A stretch of DNA of 64,000 nt from an uncultured Sphingomonas sp. (GTDB taxonomy: Bacteria; Pseudomonadota; Alphaproteobacteria; Sphingomonadales; Sphingomonadaceae), in the NCBI RefSeq assembly GCF_946478955.1, contig NZ_CAMLDL010000006.1:62001-126000 (forward strand). The letters run 5' to 3'. Each line of letters opens with the position of its first letter. Positions within the stretch are counted from its first letter, which is position 1. The notes beneath the pieces were generated by a model, which saw nothing but the letters and a program-made list of their open reading frames with translations, did not search any database and was not told where the DNA came from. A program made the position numbers and the translations under genes. Positions 27,538 through 36,079 of this stretch are shown piece after piece.

Positions 27538-27879
27538 ATGGCGCGCGTTACCGTCGAAGATTGTGTCGACAAGGTTTCCAACCGGTTCGATCTGGTATTG
27601 CTGGCCGCACAGCGTGCGCGTCAGATTTCGGGCGGTGCCGACCTCACCATCGATCGCGACCGTGACAAGAATCCCGTCGTCGCCCTGCGCGAAATTGCCG
27701 AGCAGACGGTCAAGCCGAAGCATCTGGAAGAAGCGGTCGTTTCGGGGCTGCAGCGCGTTCGCATCGATGAAGATGATGAAACGGATGAATTGGCCTCGCT
27801 GAGCGAGTCGGCCGAGGCCCTGCGTCTCACCGCCGCTGCCCCGCCGCGTCCGACCCCGTCGGGGGGCGACTACGAGTAA
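27538..27879 (+). CDS. rpoZ: RNA polymerase omega subunit
   Basis: 113 aa. [30 protein letters not shown] is the conserved omega N-terminus that clasps the beta-prime C-terminus; [15 protein letters not shown] follows. The length fits alphaproteobacterial omega, with an acidic and Pro-rich tail. In proteobacteria the N-terminus of omega forms part of one ppGpp site on RNA polymerase; rsh is located about 1.1 kb downstream. It has its own promoter and terminator. Confidence 0.95.
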   Translation: MARVTVEDCVDKVSNRFDLVLLAAQRARQISGGADLTIDRDRDKNPVVALREIAEQTVKPKHLEEAVVSGLQRVRIDEDDETDELASLSESAEALRLTAAAPPRPTPSGGDYE

Positions 27880-27916
27880 GTCGCCACGGCGCGAGCGATA
27901 CGCGATAATGTTTGAA

Positions 27917-27945
27917 AAGGGCGGCTTCACGGCCGCCCTTTTTTG
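27917..27945 (+). terminator. Rho-independent terminator of rpoZ
   Basis: Stem AAGGGCGGC / GCCGCCCTT with TTCACG loop followed by TTTT. The A-run on the 5' side lets it serve also the convergent HxlR gene on the minus strand. Confidence 0.9.
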
Positions 27946-27955
27946 CAATTCGGCC

Positions 27956-28453
27956 CTAGTTGCCGGGATGCTTGACGCTGGCGCCGCTATTCTTGTCGAC
28001 CCACATCAGCTCCTGAAGGCTGAGTTCGCGTCCGTCCGCCGCCTGAATGCAGATGCTTCGGATAGGCCGGCCGTCGCGCTGGTCCGCAAGAAAGATATCC
28101 TGCTCCCCATGCCCCCAAGCCTCGCTCCATTGGCGAAGAGCCAGCACAACCGGAAGCAATGCCTCTCCCTTGGCCGTTAGCGAATAGGTGACCTTGCGGC
28201 GATCATCTGGATCCGGCTGCCGAGCGAGGATGCCGCCTTCGACCAGTTTGCCTAGGCGATTGGACAGGATGTTGCGGGCGATCCCCAATCCCGCCTGGAA
28301 TTGTTCGAAATGCAGCAGCCCGTTGAACGCGCCCCGAAGGATCAGGAACGCCCATTTTTCCCCGATCAGTTCGACGGCAGGGGGAATCGGGCAGCGCAAC
28401 GCCGCCTCACGAAACGATTCAATATCGGAAACTTCGCCGACTGGTCGACTCAA
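27956..28453 (-). CDS. HxlR-family winged-helix transcriptional regulator
   Basis: 165 aa with a TTG start at 28453; no in-frame ATG exists upstream, and GAGAGG lies 7 nt before the TTG. The HxlR helix-turn-helix is clear: CPIPPAVELIGEKWAFLILRGAFNG, FEQFQAGLGIARNILSNRLGKLVEGGIL and the wing DPDDRRKVTYSLTAKGEAL. HxlR proteins often sense electrophiles or aldehydes through an N-terminal Cys (here Cys21). It has an unusual C-terminal part of about 60 residues (DGRPIRSICIQAADGRELS). Divergent from the small exported protein gene. Confidence 0.85.
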   Translation of the reverse strand: MSRPVGEVSDIESFREAALRCPIPPAVELIGEKWAFLILRGAFNGLLHFEQFQAGLGIARNILSNRLGKLVEGGILARQPDPDDRRKVTYSLTAKGEALLPVVLALRQWSEAWGHGEQDIFLADQRDGRPIRSICIQAADGRELSLQELMWVDKNSGASVKHPGN

Positions 28454-28476
28454 CGCTTTACCTCTCCCGTCATGAT

Positions 28477-28495
28477 GATTGGCACATGCCGAATC
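28477..28495. promoter_or_regulatory. Imperfect inverted repeat, candidate HxlR operator
   Basis: GATTGGCA and TGCCGAATC flank CA just upstream of the HxlR start, in the 116-nt divergent region. Position suits autoregulation, but there is no second copy in the window to confirm it. Confidence 0.3.
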
Positions 28496-28569
28496 AAAAT
28501 AACAGTTGCGTGATGAAACGGAAATAGTTTATCCAGTTTCTCTCTAAAACTTACTTTTCGAGGCCCGCA

Positions 28570-28887
28570 ATGTCCCGATTCGCCCTGTTTGCCGCCGTCG
28601 CGCTCATTGCGACCCCCGCTTTTTCGGCCAACTACACTGCGAAGCCCGTCGCGCCAGCCGACGGCAAGATCATTGGTCGCGACATCAGCTGGGCTTGCGG
28701 TCCTACGGCCTGCACCGGCTCCACCGAAGCCAGTCGCCCCGTGGTCCTGTGTCAGGATCTCGCCAAGCGCACAGGAGCCATTGGCAGCTTCACAATTAAC
28801 GGCCGCGACATGGGCGCCGACGAGCTGGCTAAGTGCAACAAATCGGCGAAAGGCGGCACCCCGGCCGCGCTTGCGACCGCCAACTGA
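28570..28887 (+). CDS. Small exported protein, CC_3452-like
   Basis: 105 aa with a signal peptide (SRFALFAAVALIATPAFSA). Four cysteines (43, 48, 61 and 89) occur in the pattern SWACGPTAC, VVLCQDL and LAKCN, which resembles the CC_3452 family of small alphaproteobacterial exported proteins; two disulfides are likely in the periplasm. Function unknown. It is divergent from the HxlR regulator and followed by two hairpins before rsh. Confidence 0.75.
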   Translation: MSRFALFAAVALIATPAFSANYTAKPVAPADGKIIGRDISWACGPTACTGSTEASRPVVLCQDLAKRTGAIGSFTINGRDMGADELAKCNKSAKGGTPAALATAN

Positions 28888-28894
28888 CACTCCC

Positions 28895-28918
28895 GATCGC
28901 GTCATGTTTTGCGCGATC
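28895..28918 (+). other. Hairpin upstream of the rsh terminator
   Basis: GATCGCG pairs with CGCGATC around TCATGTTTTG, 7 nt after the CC_3452-like stop and 7 nt before the next hairpin. It could be 3'-UTR structure or part of a leader controlling the terminator. Confidence 0.4.
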
Positions 28919-28925
28919 ACTGGCT

Positions 28926-28958
28926 GGGCCGGCTCTTTATAGAGGCCGGCCCTTTTTT
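28926..28958 (+). terminator. Rho-independent terminator between the small exported protein gene and rsh
   Basis: Stem GGGCCGGC / GCCGGCCC extended by TCT/AGA, loop TTAT, then six T residues ending at 28958, about 40 nt before the rsh start codon. Confidence 0.9.
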
Positions 28959-28999
28959 CGCGCTTGCGAAATGGGGGTCTCCCGCCCCATCTTAAGGCG

Positions 29000-31090
29000 G
29001 TGCTGAGGCAATATGAACTTGTCGAACGGGTGCGGGCCTATGATCCCGATGCCGATGAGGCGTTGATCAACCGCGCCTATGTCTTTTCCATGAAAGCCCA
29101 TGGCGCGCAGGTGCGGGCATCGGGCGACCCCTATTTCAGTCATCCTATCGAAGTTGCCGGGATTCTCACGGACCTGAAGCTGGACGACGAAACAATCGTC
29201 ACCGCAATCCTGCACGACACGATTGAAGACACGGTGGCAACGCCGGAACAGATTGAAAAGCTGTTCGGCCCATCCGTCGCGCGGCTGGTAGACGGCGTGA
29301 CCAAGCTGTCGAAGATTGAAGCGCAATCGGAAAGCGAACGCGCAGCGGAGAATCTGCGCAAATTCCTTCTGGCTTTGTCCGATGATATCCGCGTGCTGCT
29401 AGTGAAGCTGGCCGACCGCCTCCACAATATGCGGACGCTTCACCATATCAAGAATCCTGACAAGCGCCGCCGTATCGCCAAAGAGACCATGGACATATAT
29501 GCGCCGCTGGCGGAGCGGATCGGCATGTATGAAATCATGCAGGAGATGCAGGAGCTGGCGTTCAAACAGCTGGAACCCGACGCCTACGCCTCCATCACTC
29601 GCCGTTTGAAGCAGCTGCATGATGCTGGCGGCGATCTCGTCAACCGGATCGGGCTTGGCCTCCAGTTATACCTGTCCGATCACGGGCTGGAGGCGGAGGT
29701 GACGGGCCGCGAAAAACACCCCTATTCCATCTGGAAGAAGATGGCCGAACGCCACATCAGCTTTGAACAATTGTCCGACGTGATGGCGTTTCGCGTGATC
29801 GTCGACGACGTTGACGATTGTTACCGCGCGCTCGGCCTTATCCACCAACGCTGGCCGATGGTGCCGGGCCGCTACAAAGATTATATTTCAACCCCAAAAC
29901 GCAATGGATATCGCTCCCTCCACACCACCGTCATCCATGACAGCAAATCGCGTATCGAGATCCAGATCCGTGACCGACAGATGCATGAACAGGCAGAACG
30001 CGGGCTAGCCGCCCACTGGGCCTATAAGGAACGCAAGCCTGCCGACGATGTAAAGGTGCCGTGGATCAGCGATCTTGTCGAAATCCTGGACCATGCGGAA
30101 AGCCCGGAGGAACTGCTCGAGCATACGCGGATGGCGATGTATCAGGACCGTATCTTCGCGTTCACGCCGAAAGGCGAGCTGATCCAGCTCCCCAAGGGCG
30201 CCACGCCGATCGATTTTGCCTATGCAGTTCACACCGATCTGGGCGATCAGACCGTTGGCGCGAAGGTCAACGGCCGGGTGGTGCCGTTGCGCACAATCCT
30301 CGACAATGGCGATCAGGTCGAAATTCTGGCCAGTGAGGCCCAACATCCCCAGCCTAGCTGGCTGCGGTTTGTCGTTACGGGTAAGGCGCGGTCGGGAATT
30401 CGTCGCTTTGTCCGTCACAAAGAACGCGACGAGACGATCGAGCTGGGCAAGAAAATCTATGAAGAGATTGTCGAGCGACTGCCCGCAGCCGTCGCACCGG
30501 ACGCGCTGAAGCGCGCACTGAAAACGCTTAAGACCGACGATAAAGACGCGCTGATGATCAAGATCGCGCGCCGCCAGGTCAGCGATGTCGAACTGATGGA
30601 GGCATTGATGCCGGGATCGGCCGGCGGTGATGTCGCGCCTCGCCCACTGGGTCAACGCACCGCGATTTCCATTCGCGGCCTGACACCCGGGGTTGCCTAT
30701 GATCTGGCCCAATGTTGCCATCCGATTCCGGGCGACCGAATCGTCGGCCTACGGCGCGAGGATGAAAGCATTGAGGTCCATGTCATCGGTTGTGAAAAGC
30801 TGGCGACCGGGGTGGATGCAGACTGGCTCGACCTTGCGTGGGGCGATGGGTCGGACGGCGGCACCGCGCGCCTGACGATCATCCTGCGGGACGTTGCCGG
30901 CGCCCTGGGCGAGATGGCCAGCATATTGGGCGCAAAAGGGGCCAACATCGTCAATCTGGTGCTCGCCCACCGCGACGGCAGCTTCCATACCTTCAACGTC
31001 GATGTGGAAGTGCATGACCTGGCCCACCTCCATAGCTTGGTCGCGGCATTGCGCGCTGCGGACGGCGTGAGCCAGGTCGAGCGTATTTAG
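29000..31090 (+). CDS. rsh: Bifunctional (p)ppGpp synthetase/hydrolase (RelA/SpoT homologue)
   Basis: 696 aa from the GTG at 29000 (reads M-L-R-Q-Y-E-L); a TTG at 28964 is possible but falls right after the terminator. Order: HD hydrolase (FSHPIEVAGIL, HDTIEDT near residue 71), synthetase (YSIWKKM; RYKDYISTPKRNGY near 291), TGS (FAFTPKGELIQLPKGATP near 386), helical/zinc-finger region (AQCCHPIPGDRIVG) and C-terminal ACT domain. The RxKD form RYKD marks the bifunctional enzyme rather than RelA-type EXDD. It makes and degrades ppGpp in response to starvation. Its stop overlaps the convergent maeB stop by 4 nt. Confidence 0.95.
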   Translation: MLRQYELVERVRAYDPDADEALINRAYVFSMKAHGAQVRASGDPYFSHPIEVAGILTDLKLDDETIVTAILHDTIEDTVATPEQIEKLFGPSVARLVDGVTKLSKIEAQSESERAAENLRKFLLALSDDIRVLLVKLADRLHNMRTLHHIKNPDKRRRIAKETMDIYAPLAERIGMYEIMQEMQELAFKQLEPDAYASITRRLKQLHDAGGDLVNRIGLGLQLYLSDHGLEAEVTGREKHPYSIWKKMAERHISFEQLSDVMAFRVIVDDVDDCYRALGLIHQRWPMVPGRYKDYISTPKRNGYRSLHTTVIHDSKSRIEIQIRDRQMHEQAERGLAAHWAYKERKPADDVKVPWISDLVEILDHAESPEELLEHTRMAMYQDRIFAFTPKGELIQLPKGATPIDFAYAVHTDLGDQTVGAKVNGRVVPLRTILDNGDQVEILASEAQHPQPSWLRFVVTGKARSGIRRFVRHKERDETIELGKKIYEEIVERLPAAVAPDALKRALKTLKTDDKDALMIKIARRQVSDVELMEALMPGSAGGDVAPRPLGQRTAISIRGLTPGVAYDLAQCCHPIPGDRIVGLRREDESIEVHVIGCEKLATGVDADWLDLAWGDGSDGGTARLTIILRDVAGALGEMASILGAKGANIVNLVLAHRDGSFHTFNVDVEVHDLAHLHSLVAALRAADGVSQVERI

Positions 31091-33384
31091 CCTGCCGCGA
31101 CCTTCGCCGGTGCCGAACGCAGCGCGTCCGCACCGCCGGAGGCCAGCACCGCCAGCGTCACCAAGTCCGATGTCGATGCCGTCATTGGCGCAATCTGCAC
31201 CGGCAACGTCATGCCTAGCAGATAGGGCCCAAGGACGTTTTCGCCGCCCAATGCTCGCAACAATTTAGCGGACAGATTGGCCGATTGCAGGCCCGGCATG
31301 ACCAGAATATTGGCCGGTCCGGTGAGGCGACTGAAGGGATAGAATTTGCGCTGCGCCTCGTGATTCAGCGCGACATCCGGACCCATCTCGCCTTCATATT
31401 CGAAATCGGTTTCCATGGTGTCGAGCACCCTGACCGCGTCCCGGATTTCGCCGATGTGGCGGCCAACCGGATTGCCGAACGTGGTGTAGGATACGAAGGC
31501 GACGCGCGGTTCCTGCCCCATGCGGCGCGCGAAGGACGCTGCACGAATCGCGATCGCCGCCAGTTGCTCGGCCGTCGGTCGTTCGGTGACGGCGGTATCG
31601 GTGATCATCACGGTGCGCCCGCGAGACGCGATGATATTGATCCCGAACGGTGTGTGCTGCGGATCTTCATCGTCGATGACCCAGCGAACCTGCCGCAACG
31701 ACTGGCTAAACGGGCGGGTCGTGCCAGTGATCATCGCGTCGCCTTCGCCCATGGCCAACATGGCGGCCGCAAAGGTATTGCGATCCTGGTTGACCATCCG
31801 TTCGATTTCCCGGCGTAGCATCCCGTGCCGCTGATGCTTGGCGTAGAGAAAATCGACGGCGCGGCTCACCAGCGGCGAGTTGCGGCTGTTCAAAACCTCA
31901 AAGCTCTTCGGGTCGTCGACGCCCAATTCCGCCAGCTTGGCATAAACATCCTCGCGCCCCACCAACACCGGCGTGCCATATCCGCCCTGCTTGAACGCGA
32001 TGGCCGCGCGCAGGACATTTTCCTCCTCGCCTTCGGCAAACAAGACGCGCTTCGGATTGGCGCGGGCCGAATCATAGGCCATGTTCAGAACCGACGATGT
32101 CGGGTTGAGGCGGGCCCGAAGCTGCGCCTTATATGCGTCCATGTCGGTGATCGGCCGCTGGGCGACGCCCGTATCGATCGCCGCCTGCGCCACGGCCGAC
32201 GGTACAATTTCGATCAGGCGCGGATCAAATGGGGCCGGAATAATATAGTCTGGCCCGAAATGATGGGTGATGCCGCCATAGGCCGCGGCAACCTCCTCCG
32301 GCACGGGCTCACGCGCCAGCGCCGCAAGCGCTTCGGCGGCCGCAATCTTCATTTCCTCATTAATGCCGGTCGCCCGTACGTCGAGCGCCCCGCGGAAAAT
32401 GAACGGGAAGCCGAGAACATTGTTGACCTGGTTCGGGTAGTCGGACCGGCCAGTCGCCACGATGGCATCGGGCCGGGCGGCCTTTGCCTCCGGCGGCGTG
32501 ATTTCGGGATCGGGGTTGGCCATCGCGAAAATGATCGGCTGCGGCGCCATATCGACGACCATTTCGGGTTTCAGCGCCCCCGCGGCGCTCAGGCCGAGGA
32601 AGACGTCCGCGCCTTTCAGCGCCTCGGCCAGCGTGCGGGCCTTGGTAGGCACGGCGTGGGCCGATTTGAATTGGTCCATGTCTTCACGGCCGGGATAGAG
32701 CGGGCCCTTGCGGTCGCACATGATGACATTGTTGTTGGGCACGCCCATCGCCTTGATCAGTTCGGTGCAGGCGATTGCCGCTGCGCCGGCGCCGTTCACG
32801 ACGACATGAATGTCCTTGAATTCACGGCCGGTCAGGTAGCAGGCGTTGATCAGGCCGGCGGCCGTAATGATTGCGGTCCCGTGCTGATCGTCATGGAACA
32901 CCGGGATGTTCATCTTTTCCTTGAGCGCCTGCTCAATGATGAAACAATCCGGCGCAGCGATATCTTCCAGGTTGATGCCGCCAAAACTGGGGCCCATCAA
33001 CGACACCGCATCAATGAATTTCTGGGCATCGGTCGTATCGAGTTCGAGATCGATCGAATCAACATCGGCGAAGCGTTTGAAGAGAACTGCTTTGCCTTCC
33101 ATTACCGGCTTTGATGCCAGCGCGCCAAGATTGCCAAGGCCCAGGATCGCGGTCCCGTTGGAGATAACGGCGACCAGATTACCCTTCGCCGTCAGATCAT
33201 ACGCAAGGCCGGGATCTTCCGCGATGGCTTCCACCGGGACGGCGACGCCTGGCGAATAGGCCAGGCTGAGGTCACGTTGTGTCGCCATCGGTTTGGACGC
33301 GACAATTTCAATCTTTCCCGGCCGCCCGTTTGAGTGAAAGTCCAATGCTTCCTGGCGGGTGAATTTGACGTTGCTCTCGCTCAT
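31087..33384 (-). CDS. maeB: NADP-dependent malic enzyme with fused phosphotransacetylase-like domain
   Basis: About 765 aa. Two adjacent ATG codons (33387, 33384) are available; the second has AGGAG at a 5-nt spacing. The N-terminal malic domain has SLAYSPGVAVPV, AILGLGNLGALASKPVMEGKA (split at 31-33 kb) and FHDDQHGTAI, and the NAD(P) site VVNGAGAAAIACTELI. After about residue 430 follows a PTA-like domain (FAEGEEENVLRAA, MITGTTRPFSQSL), which in MaeB is regulatory, binding acetyl-CoA, not catalytic. It decarboxylates malate to pyruvate, providing NADPH. Confidence 0.95.
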   Translation of the reverse strand: MSESNVKFTRQEALDFHSNGRPGKIEIVASKPMATQRDLSLAYSPGVAVPVEAIAEDPGLAYDLTAKGNLVAVISNGTAILGLGNLGALASKPVMEGKAVLFKRFADVDSIDLELDTTDAQKFIDAVSLMGPSFGGINLEDIAAPDCFIIEQALKEKMNIPVFHDDQHGTAIITAAGLINACYLTGREFKDIHVVVNGAGAAAIACTELIKAMGVPNNNVIMCDRKGPLYPGREDMDQFKSAHAVPTKARTLAEALKGADVFLGLSAAGALKPEMVVDMAPQPIIFAMANPDPEITPPEAKAARPDAIVATGRSDYPNQVNNVLGFPFIFRGALDVRATGINEEMKIAAAEALAALAREPVPEEVAAAYGGITHHFGPDYIIPAPFDPRLIEIVPSAVAQAAIDTGVAQRPITDMDAYKAQLRARLNPTSSVLNMAYDSARANPKRVLFAEGEEENVLRAAIAFKQGGYGTPVLVGREDVYAKLAELGVDDPKSFEVLNSRNSPLVSRAVDFLYAKHQRHGMLRREIERMVNQDRNTFAAAMLAMGEGDAMITGTTRPFSQSLRQVRWVIDDEDPQHTPFGINIIASRGRTVMITDTAVTERPTAEQLAAIAIRAASFARRMGQEPRVAFVSYTTFGNPVGRHIGEIRDAVRVLDTMETDFEYEGEMGPDVALNHEAQRKFYPFSRLTGPANILVMPGLQSANLSAKLLRALGGENVLGPYLLGMTLPVQIAPMTASTSDLVTLAVLASGGADALRSAPAKVAAG

Positions 33385-33472
33385 CATATCTCCTGTTCGC
33401 CCGAGGCTTTAAGACGAGGAGGCGCAAGAGTCACCCTCGCGCAAACCGCACATTATCGCTAGCAAGGCACCA

Positions 33473-36079
33473 ATGGCCCGAAGCGACGACAATAGCCCGA
33501 AGCAGACACCGATGATGGTGCAGTACCATCGCCTCAAAGCAGAGGCGGAGGACGCGCTTCTTTTCTATCGCATGGGCGATTTTTTTGAGTTGTTTTTTGA
33601 CGACGCGAAGGTCGCCGCTGCCTGCCTCGACATTGCGCTGACGAAACGCGGATCGGATGGCGGGACCGATGTCCCAATGTGCGGCGTTCCAGCCCACGCC
33701 GCCGAATCCTATCTGGCGCGGCTCATTCGGGCCGGTCATCGGGTTGCCATTGCCGAGCAGACGGAAAGCCCCGCCGAAGCGCGCAAAGCCCGGGGATCAA
33801 AGGCTCTGGTAGAACGCGCCATCGTGCGGTTGGTCACGCCAGGAACCCTGACCGAAGAGACGCTGCTTGAATCGGGACGCCCCAACTGGTTGGCGGCGGT
33901 CGCGCGGGCGGGCGAGGAATGGGCCATTGCGGCCGCGGATATTTCGACCGGCCGCTTTGAACTGGTCGCCTGCGGTCCCGGCGAGCTCAAGGCCGAGCTT
34001 GCCCGCCTGTCACCAGCGGAAATAATTGCCGACGTCCCTGTGCAGGGACTGGATGCAAGCGCGGGCAAAGGCGGCTTTGACAGTATTGGCGGCGAACGCC
34101 TGCTCAAGGAACGGTTCGGCGTCGCCTCTCTGGACGGTTTTGGCGCGCCGGACCGGGCGGAGCTTGCCGCAGCGGGCGGCCTGCTGACCTATTTACAGGC
34201 GACGCAGAAAGACGCGGCCGCGTTCCTCGCTGCGCCACGTCGGATTGCGCGGGCGCGCCATATGGCCATCGACCCCGCAACTCGTGATAGCCTGGAAATT
34301 GTCCGGACGCAGACCGGGGGCCACAGCGGCAGTCTGCTCGCCTGTATAGATCGCTGCGTGACCGCACCGGGACGCCGCCTGATTTCGGCGGACCTCAGTG
34401 CGCCCTTGACGGACGTTCGGGCGATCGGCTCGCGACTGGCGCTGGTGCAATGGTTCCATGAGGATCCCATTAACCGCATCCGCGTGCGCGAGGCATTAAA
34501 GGCGATGCCCGACGTCGGCCGCGCGCTCGGGCGGCTGGTGGCAGGGCGCGGCAGTCCGCGCGACCTCGCCCAGCTGCGCGATGGCCTGGCCGCGGCGGCG
34601 GCGCTGCGCGATGATTTGGACAGGGAAGCGGATGCACCGGACCTGCTACGCTCGCTCCTGCCCGACATGGGCGGCCACGCGGAGCTAACCGACCTACTCC
34701 ATATCGCGCTGATTGCATCGCCGCCGCTTGATACCGCCAAGGGCGGCTATATCGCCGAAGGCTATGATGCCGCGCTTGATGCCCTGCGGGTGGCCAGTCA
34801 GGATGGGCGCCGCGCAATCGCTGGTCTGGAGGCGCGCTACCGCGAGGCAACCGGTGTTCCCACCCTGAAAATCCGCCATAATGCGGTATTGGGCTATCAC
34901 ATTGAAGTGAGCGCAAAGGCGGCCGACCGGCTGATGATGCCCGATAGCGGCTTCACCCATCGCCAGACGCTGGCCGGGGTTGTGCGTTTCAATTCGCCGG
35001 ACCTCCATGCCGAGGCTGCCAAGGTGGTTGAAGCAGGCGGTCACGCGCTGGCCGCCGAGACCGCCCATTTCGAAGAGTTGACGGCCAGGGCCGTTGCCGC
35101 CGCCCCGCGCATCATTCGCACCGCTGACGCGATCGCGCGGATTGACGTTTCCGCCGGTCACGCGGAGCGCGCCAGCGAAGGCGGCTGGTGCCTGCCTGAG
35201 ATAATCGACGAACCATCATTGGACCTGCGGGGGTGCCGCCATCCGGTGGTCGAAGAGGCGCTGGCGAAGGGCGGCGAACGCTTCGTCGCCAATGATTGCG
35301 CGATGTCGCCGCGGGATCGGTTATGGCTAATCACCGGCCCGAACATGGGCGGCAAGTCCACGTTCCTGCGCCAGGCTGCGATTGCGGCCCTGCTGGCACA
35401 GTCCGGCAGTTACGTCCCCGCCACATATGCCAGAATTGGGATAGTTGACCGGCTATTCAGCAGGGTTGGCGCCGCCGACAATCTGGCGCGAGGCCGATCC
35501 ACATTCATGGTGGAGATGGTAGAAACTGCTGCGATCCTGGCCCAGGCGACGCCGCAAAGCCTGGTGATTCTCGACGAGATTGGTCGGGGCACGTCAACCT
35601 ACGACGGGCTGGCCATCGCCTGGGCGGTGGTTGAGGCGATGCACGATACGGTGCGGTCGCGGACCCTGTTCGCAACCCACTATCACGAGCTGACGCGGCT
35701 TGCGGACCGCCTGGAGGCCCTGTCCCTGCACCATGTTCGCGCCCGCGAGTGGAAAGGCGAACTTGTGCTGCTGCACGAGGTCGCGGATGGCCCCGCCGAT
35801 CGCAGCTATGGCATCGCGGTTGCGAAATTGGCGGGGTTGCCGCCACTGGTTCTTGCCCGCGCCAAGTCGGTCCTGGCCAAGCTGGAAGCGGGCCGCGACG
35901 CGACCGGCGGAATTGCCGCAGGCCTGGATGATCTACCCTTGTTTGCCGCGCAATCGATGGAGACCCCCGACATCGATCCGGTTGCCGAGGCGCTGGCGAT
36001 CATCGACCCGGACGCGCTCAGCCCGCGTGAGGCCCTCGATGCGCTTTATGCGCTCAAGCGTCTGGCCTCGAGCGGCTGA
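33473..36079 (+). CDS. mutS: DNA mismatch repair protein MutS
   Basis: 868 aa. The mismatch-reading Phe-x-Glu is in the N-terminal MGDFFELFFDDA segment. The C-terminal ATPase has Walker A GPNMGGKST near residue 622 and Walker B ILDEIGRGTSTYDGLAIAWA, with the FATHYHELT motif after it. It recognises base mismatches and recruits MutL. The stop overlaps the glnD ATG by 1 nt, a mutS-glnD pairing that is common in alphaproteobacteria. Confidence 0.97.
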   Translation: MARSDDNSPKQTPMMVQYHRLKAEAEDALLFYRMGDFFELFFDDAKVAAACLDIALTKRGSDGGTDVPMCGVPAHAAESYLARLIRAGHRVAIAEQTESPAEARKARGSKALVERAIVRLVTPGTLTEETLLESGRPNWLAAVARAGEEWAIAAADISTGRFELVACGPGELKAELARLSPAEIIADVPVQGLDASAGKGGFDSIGGERLLKERFGVASLDGFGAPDRAELAAAGGLLTYLQATQKDAAAFLAAPRRIARARHMAIDPATRDSLEIVRTQTGGHSGSLLACIDRCVTAPGRRLISADLSAPLTDVRAIGSRLALVQWFHEDPINRIRVREALKAMPDVGRALGRLVAGRGSPRDLAQLRDGLAAAAALRDDLDREADAPDLLRSLLPDMGGHAELTDLLHIALIASPPLDTAKGGYIAEGYDAALDALRVASQDGRRAIAGLEARYREATGVPTLKIRHNAVLGYHIEVSAKAADRLMMPDSGFTHRQTLAGVVRFNSPDLHAEAAKVVEAGGHALAAETAHFEELTARAVAAAPRIIRTADAIARIDVSAGHAERASEGGWCLPEIIDEPSLDLRGCRHPVVEEALAKGGERFVANDCAMSPRDRLWLITGPNMGGKSTFLRQAAIAALLAQSGSYVPATYARIGIVDRLFSRVGAADNLARGRSTFMVEMVETAAILAQATPQSLVILDEIGRGTSTYDGLAIAWAVVEAMHDTVRSRTLFATHYHELTRLADRLEALSLHHVRAREWKGELVLLHEVADGPADRSYGIAVAKLAGLPPLVLARAKSVLAKLEAGRDATGGIAAGLDDLPLFAAQSMETPDIDPVAEALAIIDPDALSPREALDALYALKRLASSG

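Noticed and set aside
31825..33114. 429-codon frame opposite maeB
   Set aside because: Antisense shadow of the malic enzyme; low-complexity Arg/His composition and no motif.
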